Shown: positions 19,531 to 30,992, counted from the stretch's first letter. The stretch is DNA of 64,000 bases from Tupaia tana (GCA_026018925.1 JAKSZU010000016.1:2170001-2234000); one strand, 5' to 3'. Numbers and translations are program-made. The notes: generated by a model from the sequence alone, not told the origin.

Positions 19531-22500
19531 AATCCATGTGTTCCTAAAAAAAAAATAAGACCATTGGTAAAGTGAATTGTTAGTGTAAAATGCTTACTGT
19601 AGACTTTTCGGATTAATTCTTTTGTCAGTAATTAGAGCCATATAGAATTTCCAACAGATTTTTTTTCATTCTAATAATGACAATGTCTGAATAGCTGAAA
19701 GAATGACAAAGTGCAGAGGAAGTATAAACCTAAGTAACCGAGATTTGACTGGAATATTGGTATATGAGGGAAAATACTCTAGAGATGCACTTGAAGCAAA
19801 GTCACTTTAGAGACTGTTTGGTATAGAGATACTCAAAACCACATTGCCAGCCAGAGTCCCAGGTTGGAGTGTGCGGGGTCTATCCAGGTCTTTGTTGATG
19901 ACATCATTAGATGACTGGCTATCCAGACAAGAGAAAACCTTGAATTGTTCTTGCTATCCTAATTGTTTTAACACAGAGACCAATCTTAATTGATATATTC
20001 CGATAAACAAAATAAGAATAACAGCACTTGTTTGTTGGTCGAAAACATGTGATAACATTGATCTTCCTTCCTGAAAGAGATATTTGCTGCCTGAATGAAG
20101 GGAAAAATTAAATGCTGTCTTTAAAGATGACAACTTAAATTCACAGTTAGACAGCTGTTAGAGTTCGAGAGAGGTTTTAAGGTGGTCCAGCGGATCCATA
20201 TTTCCATTATTGGGAGTCAGCGTGCCCATAACAATGCCATGGGGTTTGTTCCTGTTCTTTCTCCATTTTCTGTACACATGGCAAATTCCAGCTGTTCTTT
20301 GTTGGTCTCAAAGTAAGATTTCAATAGGCTGGAAGATCTATTTCTGGAAAGAGAAACATGTAAGATCAAATAGTCTTACAGGGGCCCCACACGAGAAACA
20401 TCCGGCCTCCGTTCTCCGTGTCCCTTTGGTGTGATTCCAATAGTGTTAACATAAAACATTGAAATCACTTACGAAGTATCACGAACTTACAGAAAACGAC
20501 CGAGCTCAGTGAATTTTCTTTTTATTTGAACCAAGTGTGAAAAAGAGGTCAAAGATACTTGCCCCTAACAAATACACATAGACAAACACCACATGTTCTT
20601 ATTTTCAGGAACTATTGGTCCCTGTTAAAGTGTGTTGATTTTTATGGTGATAAGATTTTCATTCCTGCAGAGAAGTGGACACTAAAGAAATGCATGCAGC
20701 GCACAGTGATTTTATTCACCTTCTCAATATCTACAAACCAGTGACATTCAAACTCTTGAGTAATTTCACCTTTTAAGATCTGGACAAAGCTGTGACTTTG
20801 AAGAATTTGACAACCTTAATTTGGGAGAAAGTAAATGACTGCGAACCATAACAGGCTGTTACCAATCTCCTTCCCAGTGCTTTTAAATTTTTTCTTCCTT
20901 GTTTTGTTTTGTGCAAAATGATGTCATCATTACTATCTTTTAATTTGAAATTCAGTCCAGAAAAAAAAAATTCTTTCCTAAAGAGAAAGGGCCATGAAAG
21001 ATAATATTAAGGCGTGTGGATACATGTACCTCAGCTATAGAAGCCCACTGGCAAGACGCTAGCCCAACTTCTCAAATGACCTGTTGACAGTGAACTTTCT
21101 TCTAGTAACTTTCACTTGTGTTTCTTCTCTATAGAGTTCTTTGAAGTACTCACCAAAGCCTTTTTTTTTTTTTTTTTCTATTTAGAACATTACAAAAAAG
21201 TAAGGTTGCTTGCAATTCACTGATGTCTGAAGTATTACTAAGTCCAATGACCGTTTCCCTTCCTCTCCCTGTAGATGTACAGCAGTACACAGGGGTGGGC
21301 TCTACAGTGACTGAACACAGGTTCTGGTGACTCATCTCTGGGGGGAATCTCCATGATACATTTCATTCCGCCTAGAGGCAGGCTAGAAAACAGTCAACAA
21401 AGCAGAGGGCTTGGTGGGAGTGTAAGTGGAGGCTGGCCAGTCCTCAGCTCTTGGGCAGGGCGGGCCCTTTGCCTCTGTCCTGTGCTGGATGTTTTTAAGT
21501 CCCAGCCTTGACATGACACCAGGCTTCGTGGAAGCCAAAGAAGTATCAATTTCTACTCCTCTTCACAAGGAAACCATCAAGATTTCATCGAACAGTTCAA
21601 AACTTTCAGAAAGAATAGTATCAGCTCCTGAATCTTTGCCTCAAACACAGCTTTTTCACAAGAAAACACCTGATCCCAGCTCCTCTACATGAGGAAAATA
21701 ACCCTTTGTCCTGTGCATTTCAGCAGCTGTAGGATGTGAACCCTTAGGATTCTAAACATTGGGAAAGAAAAGTAGAAGAAACAAATAAAAAGGAATTTGA
21801 AGACCTTTGTCGAACATCTGAAATTCTACAATTTGGTGTCTTTCAAGTTTTTGAAAAGATTTGGGGTAATTCAAGCCTGTGTCCTAGGATTAGTTAATTC
21901 ATAAACCAAGGTTATTACAAATCTTGTTTCTGTACAGATTATTTCAGAGTTGACAACACAGAACTGAAGAAAAGCCTGTTCTTCTGGAACGACTGTGGAG
22001 TCAACATCATAGACGTCTCTGTAGACTAGTTTGGTACCTCTCAAATAACTCAGTTGGATTAAAAGGATATTATGTAGTCATCACGGTGGAATTCACTGAT
22101 GAAGATAAGTTTGTAGATATGCTCATATTTCAAACAGGACTAATTCGTAATGGAGACACACACTTATTAGCAAATTCATTTGGATTCTTTTTTTCTGCGT
22201 CTGTAAACGTATAAAAGAATGGCCTCTTAGAAAGTTATATATGGCAGAGGAAATAGTTCTGCTTAGAAGTAAATTTGTGATATTAAGTATGAAATTTTAA
22301 TGTCGATATCTGACTTATGGTCCTCTAACCAATTTGTTCACGATATTGTAACACATGAAACCACCTATGGCATAAAAAAGAATATCTTAATGTTTTTCTA
22401 AAAAAAATACGAATATTGATTTACATAGGCAGTATCTAAGATGAATTTCCCTGAGTTTTCCAAGGCATTGATCTAAAGACAATGACGTGGGTTCTTTGAA

Positions 22501-24700
22501 CTCCATCATGTGAGCCAGTTTGCAGGGCTCCAGTTTACCTACCCCTGTTCTGTTTTTGGTTTTGAATGACGATGGCCTACGTTGCTGCCATTTAAACACA
22601 GAAATCACATTACAACTTGAGACTGCCTAAAGATCATTCCTTGTCTTATGGTTACAGGAAACTTTTTAGTTCTCTGCTCTCTTCTGAACTTTGAGGGGTG
22701 TTTTAAAAAAGGTGAAACTGTCATCTTACAAGGACTGGTAGCTCCTCGACATCAGTAAAGAGTCCGGTGTTATGTTATAGCTCATAGGAAATGAAATAAC
22801 CTCGTACTGTATCTAGCGTGTTTCCAAATAGGAAGCCAAACCCTACCTCGCCTCTGTCTGCCAAGGAGTTTTCTGTCACGGTTCTCACTGTTGATGTAGA
22901 GTCTGAACAAAGGCCTCAGATGCGGAGGGAAAGTGCATCTTCACATCCAGCCTCCTTGGCAGCAGAAGAAAGTGCTATATTGTTCTCCTCACAAACCATC
23001 CCCATTAGAGCTCAAGATGTTCTTTTCCTTCTAATCCTCATTTGTACCCCTTAGCCATTTGTTTAGAATTAAATTAACTGCAATTTGGAAAATGCGGATG
23101 AAAGGCGGTGCATTGAGTAGCCATCACATGTTTCCTGAATGGTGCCCGTTCACGGCCATTCATTGTGCTTGAAAGGGTGTAGTGTGTGAATTGTTGGACT
23201 GTCACTCTGCAGAGAAGTCTGGCAGCCCGCATTACCATGGAAACAGCAGGGAAAAGACAATTAACAAAATGGTTCGGATTTTTTTCCTACTTCTTTTTCT
23301 ACTCTTCAGGTTTAGGAAGGCTAGTTCCCCGTTAAAACACACACTCCTCCATACTCATGCACACGCAAGCACACGTGAAAAAAAACTAATATTTGTGCTT
23401 CTACCTACGGCACTGGGTTCTCCTACTGAAGGCAATAGTGGGGTTAAGTAAAATTATACTTCTAGTATGAAATCTCTCTCAGTGGTCTCTCAATTTACTC
23501 CTCCCTCCCCCCTTCAGTTTTTGTTCTTTTCAGACATTGAAAGAATTCTTTGAAAATATCCTTAGGTAAACGACTGTTAATGAGCAGAGCCTGTGATTTT
23601 AACCCGGTCACATTCATTGGACTTTTAATTAGTTCTTCTCACCGTCACTCCTGTGACAGAAACACAATGTGGGCCTGAGCCCTTACACCAAAAGGGGGCT
23701 CTCCTTAGACTTCCCCACTCAGCCGAGTTAGCTCAGCAGGAAGAGCTGGGCCTGCAGCCGCCAGGGCTGGGGAGTGCGGGCGCAGGGTTAGCGGGCACAG
23801 CGAGCAAGCGTCTGATGGCACCGCTGATCTGCAAACGTATTGCCATCTTAACTTCTCCGGATGCTGAGTTCCTTTAAAGATGAGGCTATTTGTAAATAAG
23901 AAAAATGATCGTACTTTGTGAGCATCATAATTAAAGTAAATAGGGGCGGGAGACCTAGGGAGTCTATGCGTCAAATACTCCGCTGAAATGGAACACCGTG
24001 CTTTGCAGAGAAGCACCATGAGACCCAAGAGACACTTGGGGGTGTAGGTACGGAGCTTTCTTTGGCATGTTGGGCTTCAAGTCTGCTCTTTCCTAAGACG
24101 TTCGGAAAAACACAGTTCTGCAGGAGGCCAGGTCCAGCAGTGACCTTGAGCTTGCCCTGACTATAGTACAGAATTTTTTCAAAAAAGTTCCCTCCCAGAA
24201 CGAAGTGCAGTACCTATTATTTTCTAGAACGCTTACTGGCGTCGCTGGAATTCTAGGCGAGCCTCCAGAGATCATTTTTAAAATTTTCCAAACCAAGAAA
24301 AGCGTAACCAGTACTGGATTATGTGTCCTTTCACTTTTCTCAACCTCTTTTTGACCTACTCAATTCGATTCTCTTCTGCAGTTGTTTTCTTCTGTTTGGA
24401 CAATATTAATTATAAAAAGAACCGGTTAGCATAAAACTCCAGGAAAGCTTTTCAGTCAAGAGGGTTGGTTACCTGTTTTTCTCAAATTTTTGCATCTGTG
24501 TGAATTAAAGGGACCTATTGTTTTCTGCTAAAACCGATTAAATAGTACTTAAATCAGGCTAGATAGACAATTGTCTGCAGGAAATAAATCTGAAGTAGTT
24601 CCTTATAAATTGGGAAGGTGTTCTTGACTGGGACATTTCTACACTTCTAAAGAATATTAGACATCTATACTGAAAAAACAAACAAACAAAACTCCCCAAA
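19531..24700. other. 5.2-kb repeat-poor, single-copy-looking block
   Basis: In contrast to the rest of the window I find no SINE-A, L1 or LTR here. A T run at 21,161-21,178 is the only simple repeat of note. Open frames are short (plus 21,426-21,692, 88 codons; minus 23,705-24,028, 107 codons) and without recognisable domains. I cannot point to exons, but the lack of insertions is a mild sign of constraint or of a young large repeat I do not know. Confidence 0.4.
21426..21692 (+). other. unrecognised 88-codon open frame
   Basis: The frame has a Ser/Thr/Lys-rich C-terminal half (…KETIKISSNSSKLSERI…) that reads like real disordered protein, but it has no Kozak-quality evidence, no clear splice sites and no family I recognise. 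Following sequence in another frame (about 21,775-21,890) also reads without stops for a while. Could be a decayed processed pseudogene or chance. Confidence 0.15.
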
Positions 24701-24732
24701 ACCCAAAACCAAAAACTAACGAAAGCATTGGC

Positions 24733-24942
24733 CTAGTAGGCGGGCAGTATGTGGGGAAAAGCCGTAGAATCTCGGCCTGGTGGGCGGCAGTGGAGGCTGT
24801 GTTGCCGTGTGACTCTGGAGGCGCGTGGGAGGCCTGGGGTCATTTCCAGGGTGCCCCAAAATGCTGAGTGTGCCTGTGATCTGGCTGGCATGACCCTGCT
24901 GGGGGTCTCTCTCATGAAAGAAGTCAACTTAAAAAAAGAGAT
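24733..24942 (+). mobile_element. possible SINE-B copy, plus strand
   Basis: Ends in GGGGGTCTCTCTCATGAAAG, the SINE-B end motif, and has a GC-rich upstream part starting near GGCCTAGTAGGCGGGCAGT. The head is diverged and the B box is not clear. Confidence 0.45.
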
Positions 24943-24967
24943 CATATGTAATTTTGATGAATGTGGG

Positions 24968-25235
24968 TTTTTTTTGGTTGTTGTTGTTGAGAGGTTTTTG
25001 CTATCGGGCGCCTGCGCTCACCAGAAAGACACAGAGAGACAGAGAGACAGAAAGCGAGAAAGCACCCCCCAGGGGAGATGGCCACGCCGCAATCCCTTCT
25101 CCTCCATTCTCCTCTCGGGATCTTGGGCACGCACACGCGCCCAGCTTGAGTTTTAAGTCACCGGGTCCGGGACGCAAACTGTGGTTGACTACATGGGAGT
25201 CCAGCGACATAGCCATTACGCTAACTGCTGGTCCC
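24968..25235 (-). mobile_element. young SINE-A copy, minus strand
   Basis: GAGAGGTTTTTGCTATCGGGCG at the left, ACCCCCCAGGGGAGATGG palindrome, head complement TTACGCTAACTGCTGGTCCC. Flanks GAATGTGG and GAATGTGTGG suggest the target duplication. High similarity to the young consensus. Confidence 0.93.
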
Positions 25236-25390
25236 GAATGTGTGGTTTTTAATTGAAGTCAAGCAAAATTTGGTACTTATAACAGGAGGAAATTGTAATT
25301 CTAATAGGTTAGCTATTATTTAATTTACTCTTAACCATGACTCTGAGATGAGCATAGATCCCTATAGTGGTATATATGAGGCACATGAGA

Positions 25391-25636
25391 TTTTTTTTTT
25401 TTCAGGTTTTTGCTATAGGGCAAGTGTGCTTACTAGAGACAGAGGGAGAGAGTGAGAAATTATCCCCCAGGGGAGATGGCCATGCCACAATCCCTTCTCC
25501 ATTCTCTTCCCAGGATTTTGGGCAAGCATCCACATGTGTCTGGCATGATTTTCAAGTCACTGGGTCCAGGACTCGAACTGTGTAATCGACCATGTGGGAA
25601 TACAACACCTTAACCACCATGCCATCTGCTGGTTCC
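25391..25636 (-). mobile_element. SINE-A copy, minus strand
   Basis: T-rich start, GGTTTTTGCTATAGGGCAAG, ATCCCCCAGGGGAGATGG, head complement CATGCCATCTGCTGGTTCC. Moderately diverged. Confidence 0.88.
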
Positions 25637-26039
25637 AAGAAGGTATATATATTTTTTTTAACTCAGAGTATAAGACTTTAGAGTAAAGAAATTAAACCTA
25701 ATATCCTAAAATAGAAAAATGAAATAACTCGCCTAGTTATCATTATGACAAATATACCAGAGTCAATTGCTCCAGATGGCTACAGGATACAATCTTAGAA
25801 ATGACCAATAAATACTTTTGGGATTCCCAAGACTCACAGAGATGTCATCTCCATTCACAGATTTTACAGTGATCCCAAAGAATGTGCTCTTAGTGAGGAT
25901 GAGGGCTTAGTCCCTGCGTGTACCAGAGCCAGCACAGAGAATGCACGTCCAGGTACATTTGCCGAATGAATGGATCTCGCTTTGTCTTTATAACAAAGCA
26001 AGTTCTGACCCATTCATCTGTCCACACATCCTTTTATCT
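25637..26039. other. unassigned stretch
   Basis: No recognisable repeat or gene. Slight AT richness only. Confidence 0.3.
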
Positions 26040-26048
26040 AAAAGTTCG

Positions 26049-26318
26049 GGGAACCAGCAGTTAGCGTAATGGCTATGTCGCTGGACTCCCACGTAGTCGA
26101 CCGCGGTTCGCGTCTCGGACCCGGTGGCTTACAACTCACGCCGGGCGCGTGTGCGTGTGTGCCCAAGATCCCGAGAGGAGAATGGAGGAGAAGGGATTGC
26201 GGCGTGACCATCCCCCCTGGGGGGTGATTTCTCGCTTTCTGTCTCTATGTCTCTCTCTGTCTGTCTGGCGAGCGCACGCGCCCTATAGCGAAAAAACCTC
26301 TCAAAAAAAAAAAAAAAA
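26049..26318 (+). mobile_element. young SINE-A copy, plus strand, near consensus
   Basis: A good reference copy. A box TAGCGTAATGG at 26,062-26,072, B box GGTTCGCGTCT at 26,105-26,115, C6-T-G6 palindrome at 26,212-26,224, end CCCTATAGCGAAAAAACCTCTC, poly(A) about 19. AAAAGTTCG at 26,040-26,048 and 26,319-26,327 is the target duplication. The tRNA-like head would be transcribed by RNA polymerase III; mobilisation depends on L1 proteins. Confidence 0.96.
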
Positions 26319-26327
26319 AAAAGTTCG

Positions 26328-26689
26328 TCTAGATTTTCTTCTCTGACACATAGTTGTTTAGGTTATCAATTTACACATGGCTAGAATTTACCTAATATCT
26401 ATTTCTAATTTTTTTCATATAGTTTGTTTTTTTAAACATTTTTATAGCCAGCGTGGTATAATAAATAAGTATCCTAGTATATGCTAGTAGTTGTACTACT
26501 TACATACAGAAAATATAACTAAAATTAAATGTCAATATCACTTCTTGTACTCTGCTTATTTTTCACTCCAAAGGCTACTTTATATAAAAATAAAAGAATA
26601 TAATAAAGGGAAAAGGAAACAAAGAGTTAAGAAGGAAATAGAGGAGTAGAAGAAAATTAAAAAAAATAAAATTTAAAAAGTAAAAATTA
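26328..26689. other. unassigned AT-rich stretch
   Basis: AT-rich and purine-rich towards 26,690, which served as an insertion site for the next SINE. No gene seen. Confidence 0.3.
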
Positions 26690-26955
26690 GGGACCAGCAG
26701 TTAGCGTAATGGTTATGTCACTGGAATCCCATGTAGTCAACCATGGTTCGAGTCCTGGACCCGGTGGCTTAAATTCACGCTGGGCACATGTGCGTGCGTG
26801 CCCAAGATCCCGAGAGGAGAATGGAGGAGAAGGGATTGCGGCGTGACCATCCCCCCTGGGGGGTGATTTCTCGCTTTCTTTCTCTCTGTCTTTCTGGCAC
26901 ATGCCCTATAGCAAAAAAAAAAAAAACCTCTCCAAAAAAGAAAAAGAAAAGAAAA
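26690..26955 (+). mobile_element. SINE-A copy, plus strand
   Basis: A box TAGCGTAATGG, B box GGTTCGAGTCC, CCCCCCTGGGGGG palindrome, and a tail interrupted as AAAAAACCTCTCCAAAAAAG. The GCGCACG part before the end motif is shortened. Its tail faces the tail of the next, minus-strand SINE. Confidence 0.92.
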
Positions 26956-26959
26956 AAGA

Positions 26960-27305
26960 ATTTTCTCTTTCTTTTTTGTTGTCTGAGGGTATGTGTGCTC
27001 TCCAAAGAGAGAAACAGAGAGAGAGAGAGAGCATCCCCCAGTGAGATGTGGTCATGTTGTAATCGCTTCTCCATTTCTTCCTCTTTTTGTGATTTTGGGC
27101 TTACATGCTCAGGTACCCAGCATGATTTTCAAGCTGCTGGGTCTGGGACTTGAACCATGCATTTGTCCATGAAGAATATGACTCCCTTGACATTGAGCAC
27201 AACTGAGCATGTTGTGAGTTGAGCACACATACGAGGCCTAGACCGAAACCTCAGTCAGCCATGTGGTATCTACTCCCTTAACCACTAGGGAAGAGGGCAG
27301 CCTGG
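26960..27305 (-). mobile_element. old SINE-A subfamily copy with duplicated head, minus strand
   Basis: CTGAGGGTATGTGTGCTCTCC, purine block, CATCCCCCAGTGAGATGTGG and a first head complement around 27,150-27,190. A second head-like piece (TCAGTCAGCCATGTGG to TTAACCACTAGGG) follows at 27,250-27,290, so either a partial duplication or a second truncated copy. Confidence 0.65.
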
Positions 27306-27393
27306 TGAATATTTTTCAGTCTACCTTCTAGTCCTGTGGTTTCCAAAGAGTACATCAGTAGCTCTAGGTACCACTTCAAGTATAAATTAAAGT

Positions 27394-27650
27394 GGGCCGG
27401 CCCTGTGGTTTAGTGGTTAAGGGAGCCAGGTCCTACATGGCCAACTGCACCGTTCAGATCCTGGCTCCAGCATCTTGATAAACATGTCGGGTGGGTGTAC
27501 ATGTGTGCCCCGAATTCTGACAGGCTGGAGAACTGGAGGAAAAGGGATTGTGGCATGACTGTGCACCTTCAAGGGCAGGGGTGCTTTCTTCCCCTCTGTT
27601 TCTGTCTTTCTCTGGTACACACATAGGCCCTCTGGTAAAATTCTATCTAT
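27394..27650 (+). mobile_element. old SINE-A subfamily copy, plus strand
   Basis: Head GGGCCGGCCCTGTGGTTTAGTGG, B-box region CCGTTCAGATCCTGG, CACCTTCAAGGGCAGGGGTG instead of the C/G palindrome, end GGCCCTCTGGTAAAATTC. It represents the ancestral-looking GGCCGGCCC head type. Confidence 0.75.
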
Positions 27651-27652
27651 CC

Positions 27653-27656
<4 letters not shown>

Positions 27657-27690
<34 letters not shown>
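27657..27690. repeat. (CA)n microsatellite at a SINE tail
   Basis: About 17 CA units directly after the plus-strand SINE at 27,394-27,650. Confidence 0.97.
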
Positions 27691-27693
<3 letters not shown>

Positions 27694-28687
27694 AATTAGC
27701 GATATTAAAAACTGGTGTGTCAGTCCTAATAGCCACGTTGTCAGCACCCCGCTGCCTCGTGTCCGTGACAGCTGCCATGCTGGGCAGGGCAATGGTGCCA
27801 GTTCTCCATCCAGCAGGAAGCCCCCCAGGCATTCCATTCTGGGTCTCACTCTGCCTGGTGGTATCATATTGTTCATATTGTTTTGTCGTCACATTTTTTC
27901 ATTTAAAAGGATACTGAATGACTTTTTAAATGACCTTAAATAATACCTATTATTAAGTAATATGGAGTGACCCCAATTACCTCAATACACAGATGTCAAA
28001 CACCATAGTCACTTTCATTTCTTGCCATTGAAAGTAATATTTCTCATAGATGCATGTTAGAGATATCTCTGCACACAGGGCTCTGAGTCTGGGCTCTAGC
28101 AAGAACAACATGGCAGACATAGCTACGGCTCTGCAGAGGCAGGTACCGCACCTGTTCTGGGGTAATTCTCTAGCACATGCTGCATTTCAGACTTGGGCGG
28201 TATTTTACAGTGTTTCCTATAATAATTGGCTGGTAAATTATATTTTTAAACATCTGATTAAAAATAAATGTTTTAGCTTTGCTGAAGATGCAGAGTAATG
28301 TGGCGCTGTAAGTTTCTATAATGACAAACCAGTTGTCAGCCTATTACACAGTTATCGTTCCCCTGTGTCCAGGGTCTTATTTCTTACTTGGCTATTGCAG
28401 GTCAAAACAAAACCAGCATTAAGTACTTTTCAGCCTGGCATGCTGTTTCATCTAGAGAAGAGCCATTTCAGGCCCCTGCCATCTCCTTCAGTCTTCTCGC
28501 TATTTAAACTGTGCACACATCACTCATTTGAACTATTAGGCCCATGCTGTGGACTAAAGTATTGCAGTTTTTAGCAAATTGACTGACTTTTTTCTGAAGC
28601 TGTAATCTTGAGCCTAATGCTCTTGTGTTTAAGCATTCTTGTCTCCTCTCCTAACATTGCAGTGTTCAATTCCTTTAAGAGTTTAGA
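27691..28687. other. unassigned single-copy stretch
   Basis: About 1 kb without a named repeat. Open frames 27,717-27,917, 28,050-28,298 and 28,365-28,574 (plus) are short and lack motifs. Confidence 0.35.
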
Positions 28688-28912
28688 GTGGGACAGCAGA
28701 TGGCATAGTGGTTACATTGCTGGACTCCCTCATGGTTGACCATGGTTCAAGTCCCAGATCAGGTGGCTTGAATTCTCAAGTGTGTGTGTACACATGCCCA
28801 AGATCACAGAAGGAGAATGGAGGAGAAGGGAGTGATTTCTTACTTTCCCTCTCATTGTCTCTGTCTCTGTCTCTGTCTCTCTATCTCTCTCTCTGGAGAG
28901 TGCATACACCCT
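28688..28912 (+). mobile_element. SINE-A copy with internal deletion, plus strand
   Basis: Head GTGGGACAGCAGATGGCATAGTGG, B box ATGGTTCAAGTCCC. The palindrome and surrounding 30-odd bases are missing (GAGAAGGGAGTGATTTC). Its 3-prime end meets the 3-prime end of the next minus-strand element. Confidence 0.85.
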
Positions 28913-28913
28913 T

Positions 28914-29083
28914 CTAGAGGTTTTTGCCTTAGGGTGTGTGTGCTTGTTGGAGAGGGAGAGACAGACAGATGGACATAGTGAGAAGTGAAGTGAGTTAGAA
29001 AGCTGCCAGATCTGGGACTTGAAACTGTGGTCGGCTATGTGAGAGTCCAGGCAATGTGACCATTACACCATTGGCTGGTCCCA
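28914..29083 (-). mobile_element. SINE-A-short copy, minus strand
   Basis: AGAGGTTTTTGCCTTAGGGTG at the left and head complement CATTGGCTGGTCCC at the right, lacking the palindromic body. Tail-to-tail with the preceding copy. Confidence 0.8.
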
Positions 29084-29118
29084 TAAAGTAACAAATCTTT
29101 TTAGGTAAAAGCTCCAGA

Positions 29119-29380
29119 CTTTTGGGACCAGCAGTTGGCATGATGTCTATGTCGCTGGACTCCCACGTGGTCGACTGCAGTTGGAGTCCCGGACCCGGTG
29201 GCTTAAACTCACCCCAGGCACGTGTGCGTGCGTGCCCAGGATCCCGGGAGGAGAATGGTGGAGAAGGGATTGCGGCGTGGCCATCCCCCCAGGGGGTGAT
29301 TTCTCACTTTCTCTCTCTCTGTCTCTCTCTGTCTTTCTGGTGAGTGCATGCGCCCTATAGCAAAAACCTCTCCAAAATAC
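29119..29380 (+). mobile_element. young SINE-A copy, plus strand
   Basis: Head GGGACCAGCAGTTGGCATGATG, B box altered to AGTTGGAGTCCC (the central TCG changed), CCCCCCAGGGGGTG, intact end motif. AAAAGCTCCAGA (29,107-29,118) and AAAAGCCCCAGA (29,381-29,392) are the likely target duplication. Confidence 0.92.
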
Positions 29381-29392
29381 AAAAGCCCCAGA

Positions 29393-30200
29393 TGCCCAGC
29401 CTTTAGCTGGCTCCCGTGTGTGGGAGCACAGGCTTCAGTAAAGCCTTGCCTGGGTTTCACCCTGTGGTCCTGAATTCATTTCTGCTTTCTCAGGACCAAG
29501 ACCTCATGTCTGATGACAATAATACTTAAGTTTTGAAGAAAAGGACAATAGAATAGAAATGTTTAAATACCTGTAATGCAGAACCTTGACAAATAAGTTT
29601 AAACTTTATTTTTTTAGTGGTAATGATATCCCAAGTTGGTGAAAGGAGTTCTTGATAGAGTCCTAGGATACAATCAGTGGTTACATGAGCAGAAATTAGT
29701 ACTTTGAAATTGTGTCCCAGAATTTACAATCCCCAATTGTTCCAAGTATTTTTCAGTGTAAATACAAAGCCCTCTCCACAGTACAGATGTCGATGAGTGT
29801 AGCTTGTCTGCCCGAATGTTGAGTTAGTAGTGACAAGCCCATATGCTAACATGGTGCCCTGTGTATACTTACTATGGTTAACAATAACCATCAATTTCTC
29901 ATTTCTATCTAGTTATCTTGAAAGGTTGTGAAGTAGGCAACATGAATAGCGCTGTATGTGACCCGTGAATGGTCCTAAGTAAATCGAGGCTGTCACTGTT
30001 ACCACAAATTAAATACTTTAAGTTCTAATTTTTTTTCTCATTGTTGTCAAGAATTCAGTGGTATGAGTCTATTAAAAATCTAGGCATTTTTTGCACAACT
30101 TGTGTGAGGTCAAGTAAATTGCCTATTCTAGACTTTATTGAAGAAAGTTACCATCTCATTGTCATTCTAAGAAGGCTGCTTGGAGAGTATTATTCTTTTT
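29393..30200. other. unassigned stretch with possible MIR tail
   Basis: 29,920-30,000 (GTTGTGAAGTAGGCAACATG, GGTCCTAAGTAAATCGAGGC) resembles a MIR 3-prime half. The rest shows no repeat or gene. Confidence 0.35.
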
Positions 30201-30212
30201 ACAGAAAATTTC

Positions 30213-30239
30213 TTTGCCCAGTGTGCGTACATACTTTGC

Positions 30240-30292
<53 letters not shown>

Positions 30293-30470
30293 TCCCCCGG
30301 AGATGGTCACGCTGCAATCCCTTCTCCTCCATTTCTCCCTCCTTTCAGGATTCTGGACACACACGCACTTGTGTCTGACATATTTCTAAAGCCCCCAGCT
30401 CTGGGGTTTGAACCATACACTCCGCCATGTGGGATCCAGCTGTCTTAACCAACATACCATGGGCTGGCCT
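30213..30470 (-). mobile_element. old SINE-A copy with expanded (GA)n, minus strand
   Basis: The purine block has grown to a (GA)n array at 30,240-30,288. CTCCCCCGGAGATGG palindrome remnant; head complement ACCATGGGCTGGCC. Confidence 0.8.
30240..30288. repeat. (GA)n microsatellite inside a SINE
   Basis: About 24 GA units derived from the CT-rich region of the minus-strand SINE-A. Confidence 0.95.
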
Positions 30471-30613
30471 GGGAAAGTGATATTCCAATAGTTGCTTCAT
30501 TAAAAGAAGACATAGTGCACGATGAAATGACATGATGTGCGATTGATCATGGATTTACTGAAATTTTAGGGAAATCAAACCCAGAGTTTGTAAGCTCATA
30601 CATCTGATGAGGT

Positions 30614-30719
30614 CTTCAAACAGTTCATGGAAAATGCACATTATGAAAAAAATCTATATATGAACTTCAAATATTTTTTGGACCAAAATAAACTTGTCCT
30701 TCTAAAAAAAGTTGATTTC

Positions 30720-30753
<34 letters not shown>

Positions 30754-30992
30754 CAGGTGCCCTTGACAGGATCTGCTCACATCTCCCCTTCACCCTCCCC
30801 TGTGCCGGTCGGTATCTCGGACCCCTCCGCACTTGCCATATTTCAGGGCAACTGAGAATTTGAACTCACATCGGCTCTGTGGCTTCCAGCGGTGCAGAGC
30901 AACACTCCACTCCCTGGGCTGTCATGGTTGGGTCAAAACTTTATTTCTATTTCTAAATTCTATTTCTACTTTTCCACAAAATTTTTGAAGTC
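30614..30992. mobile_element. mariner-like MITE candidate, second copy, split by a SINE
   Basis: Left end CTTCAAACAGTTCATGGAAA and right end TTCCACAAAATTTTTGAAGT are imperfect inverted repeats. The interior ACCAAAATAAACTTG matches the copy at 1273-1391. A SINE-B interrupts it at about 30,718-30,925. Confidence 0.55.
30718..30925 (-). mobile_element. SINE-B copy inserted in the MITE, minus strand
   Basis: On the complement: AGCCCAGGGAGTGGAGTG head, B box GAGTTCAAATTCTC, a GC-rich body, then a (CT)n run and CTCATGAAATC, the SINE-B end. The (GA)n at 30,723-30,750 is its expanded CT region. Confidence 0.65.

Noticed and set aside
21426-22240. Processed pseudogene
   Set aside because: Some stretches read like protein, but frames change, no family is recognisable, and no poly(A) or target duplication is visible. 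Kept only as an unrecognised open frame.
26049-26130. tRNA gene candidates at SINE heads (perfect A and B boxes)
   Set aside because: The heads cannot form an intact acceptor stem, are followed by the SINE body and occur in dozens of copies. They are SINE promoters, not tRNA genes.
30240-30288. (GA)n arrays as independent regulatory GAGA elements
   Set aside because: They lie precisely at the CT-rich position of SINE copies and are expansions of it.
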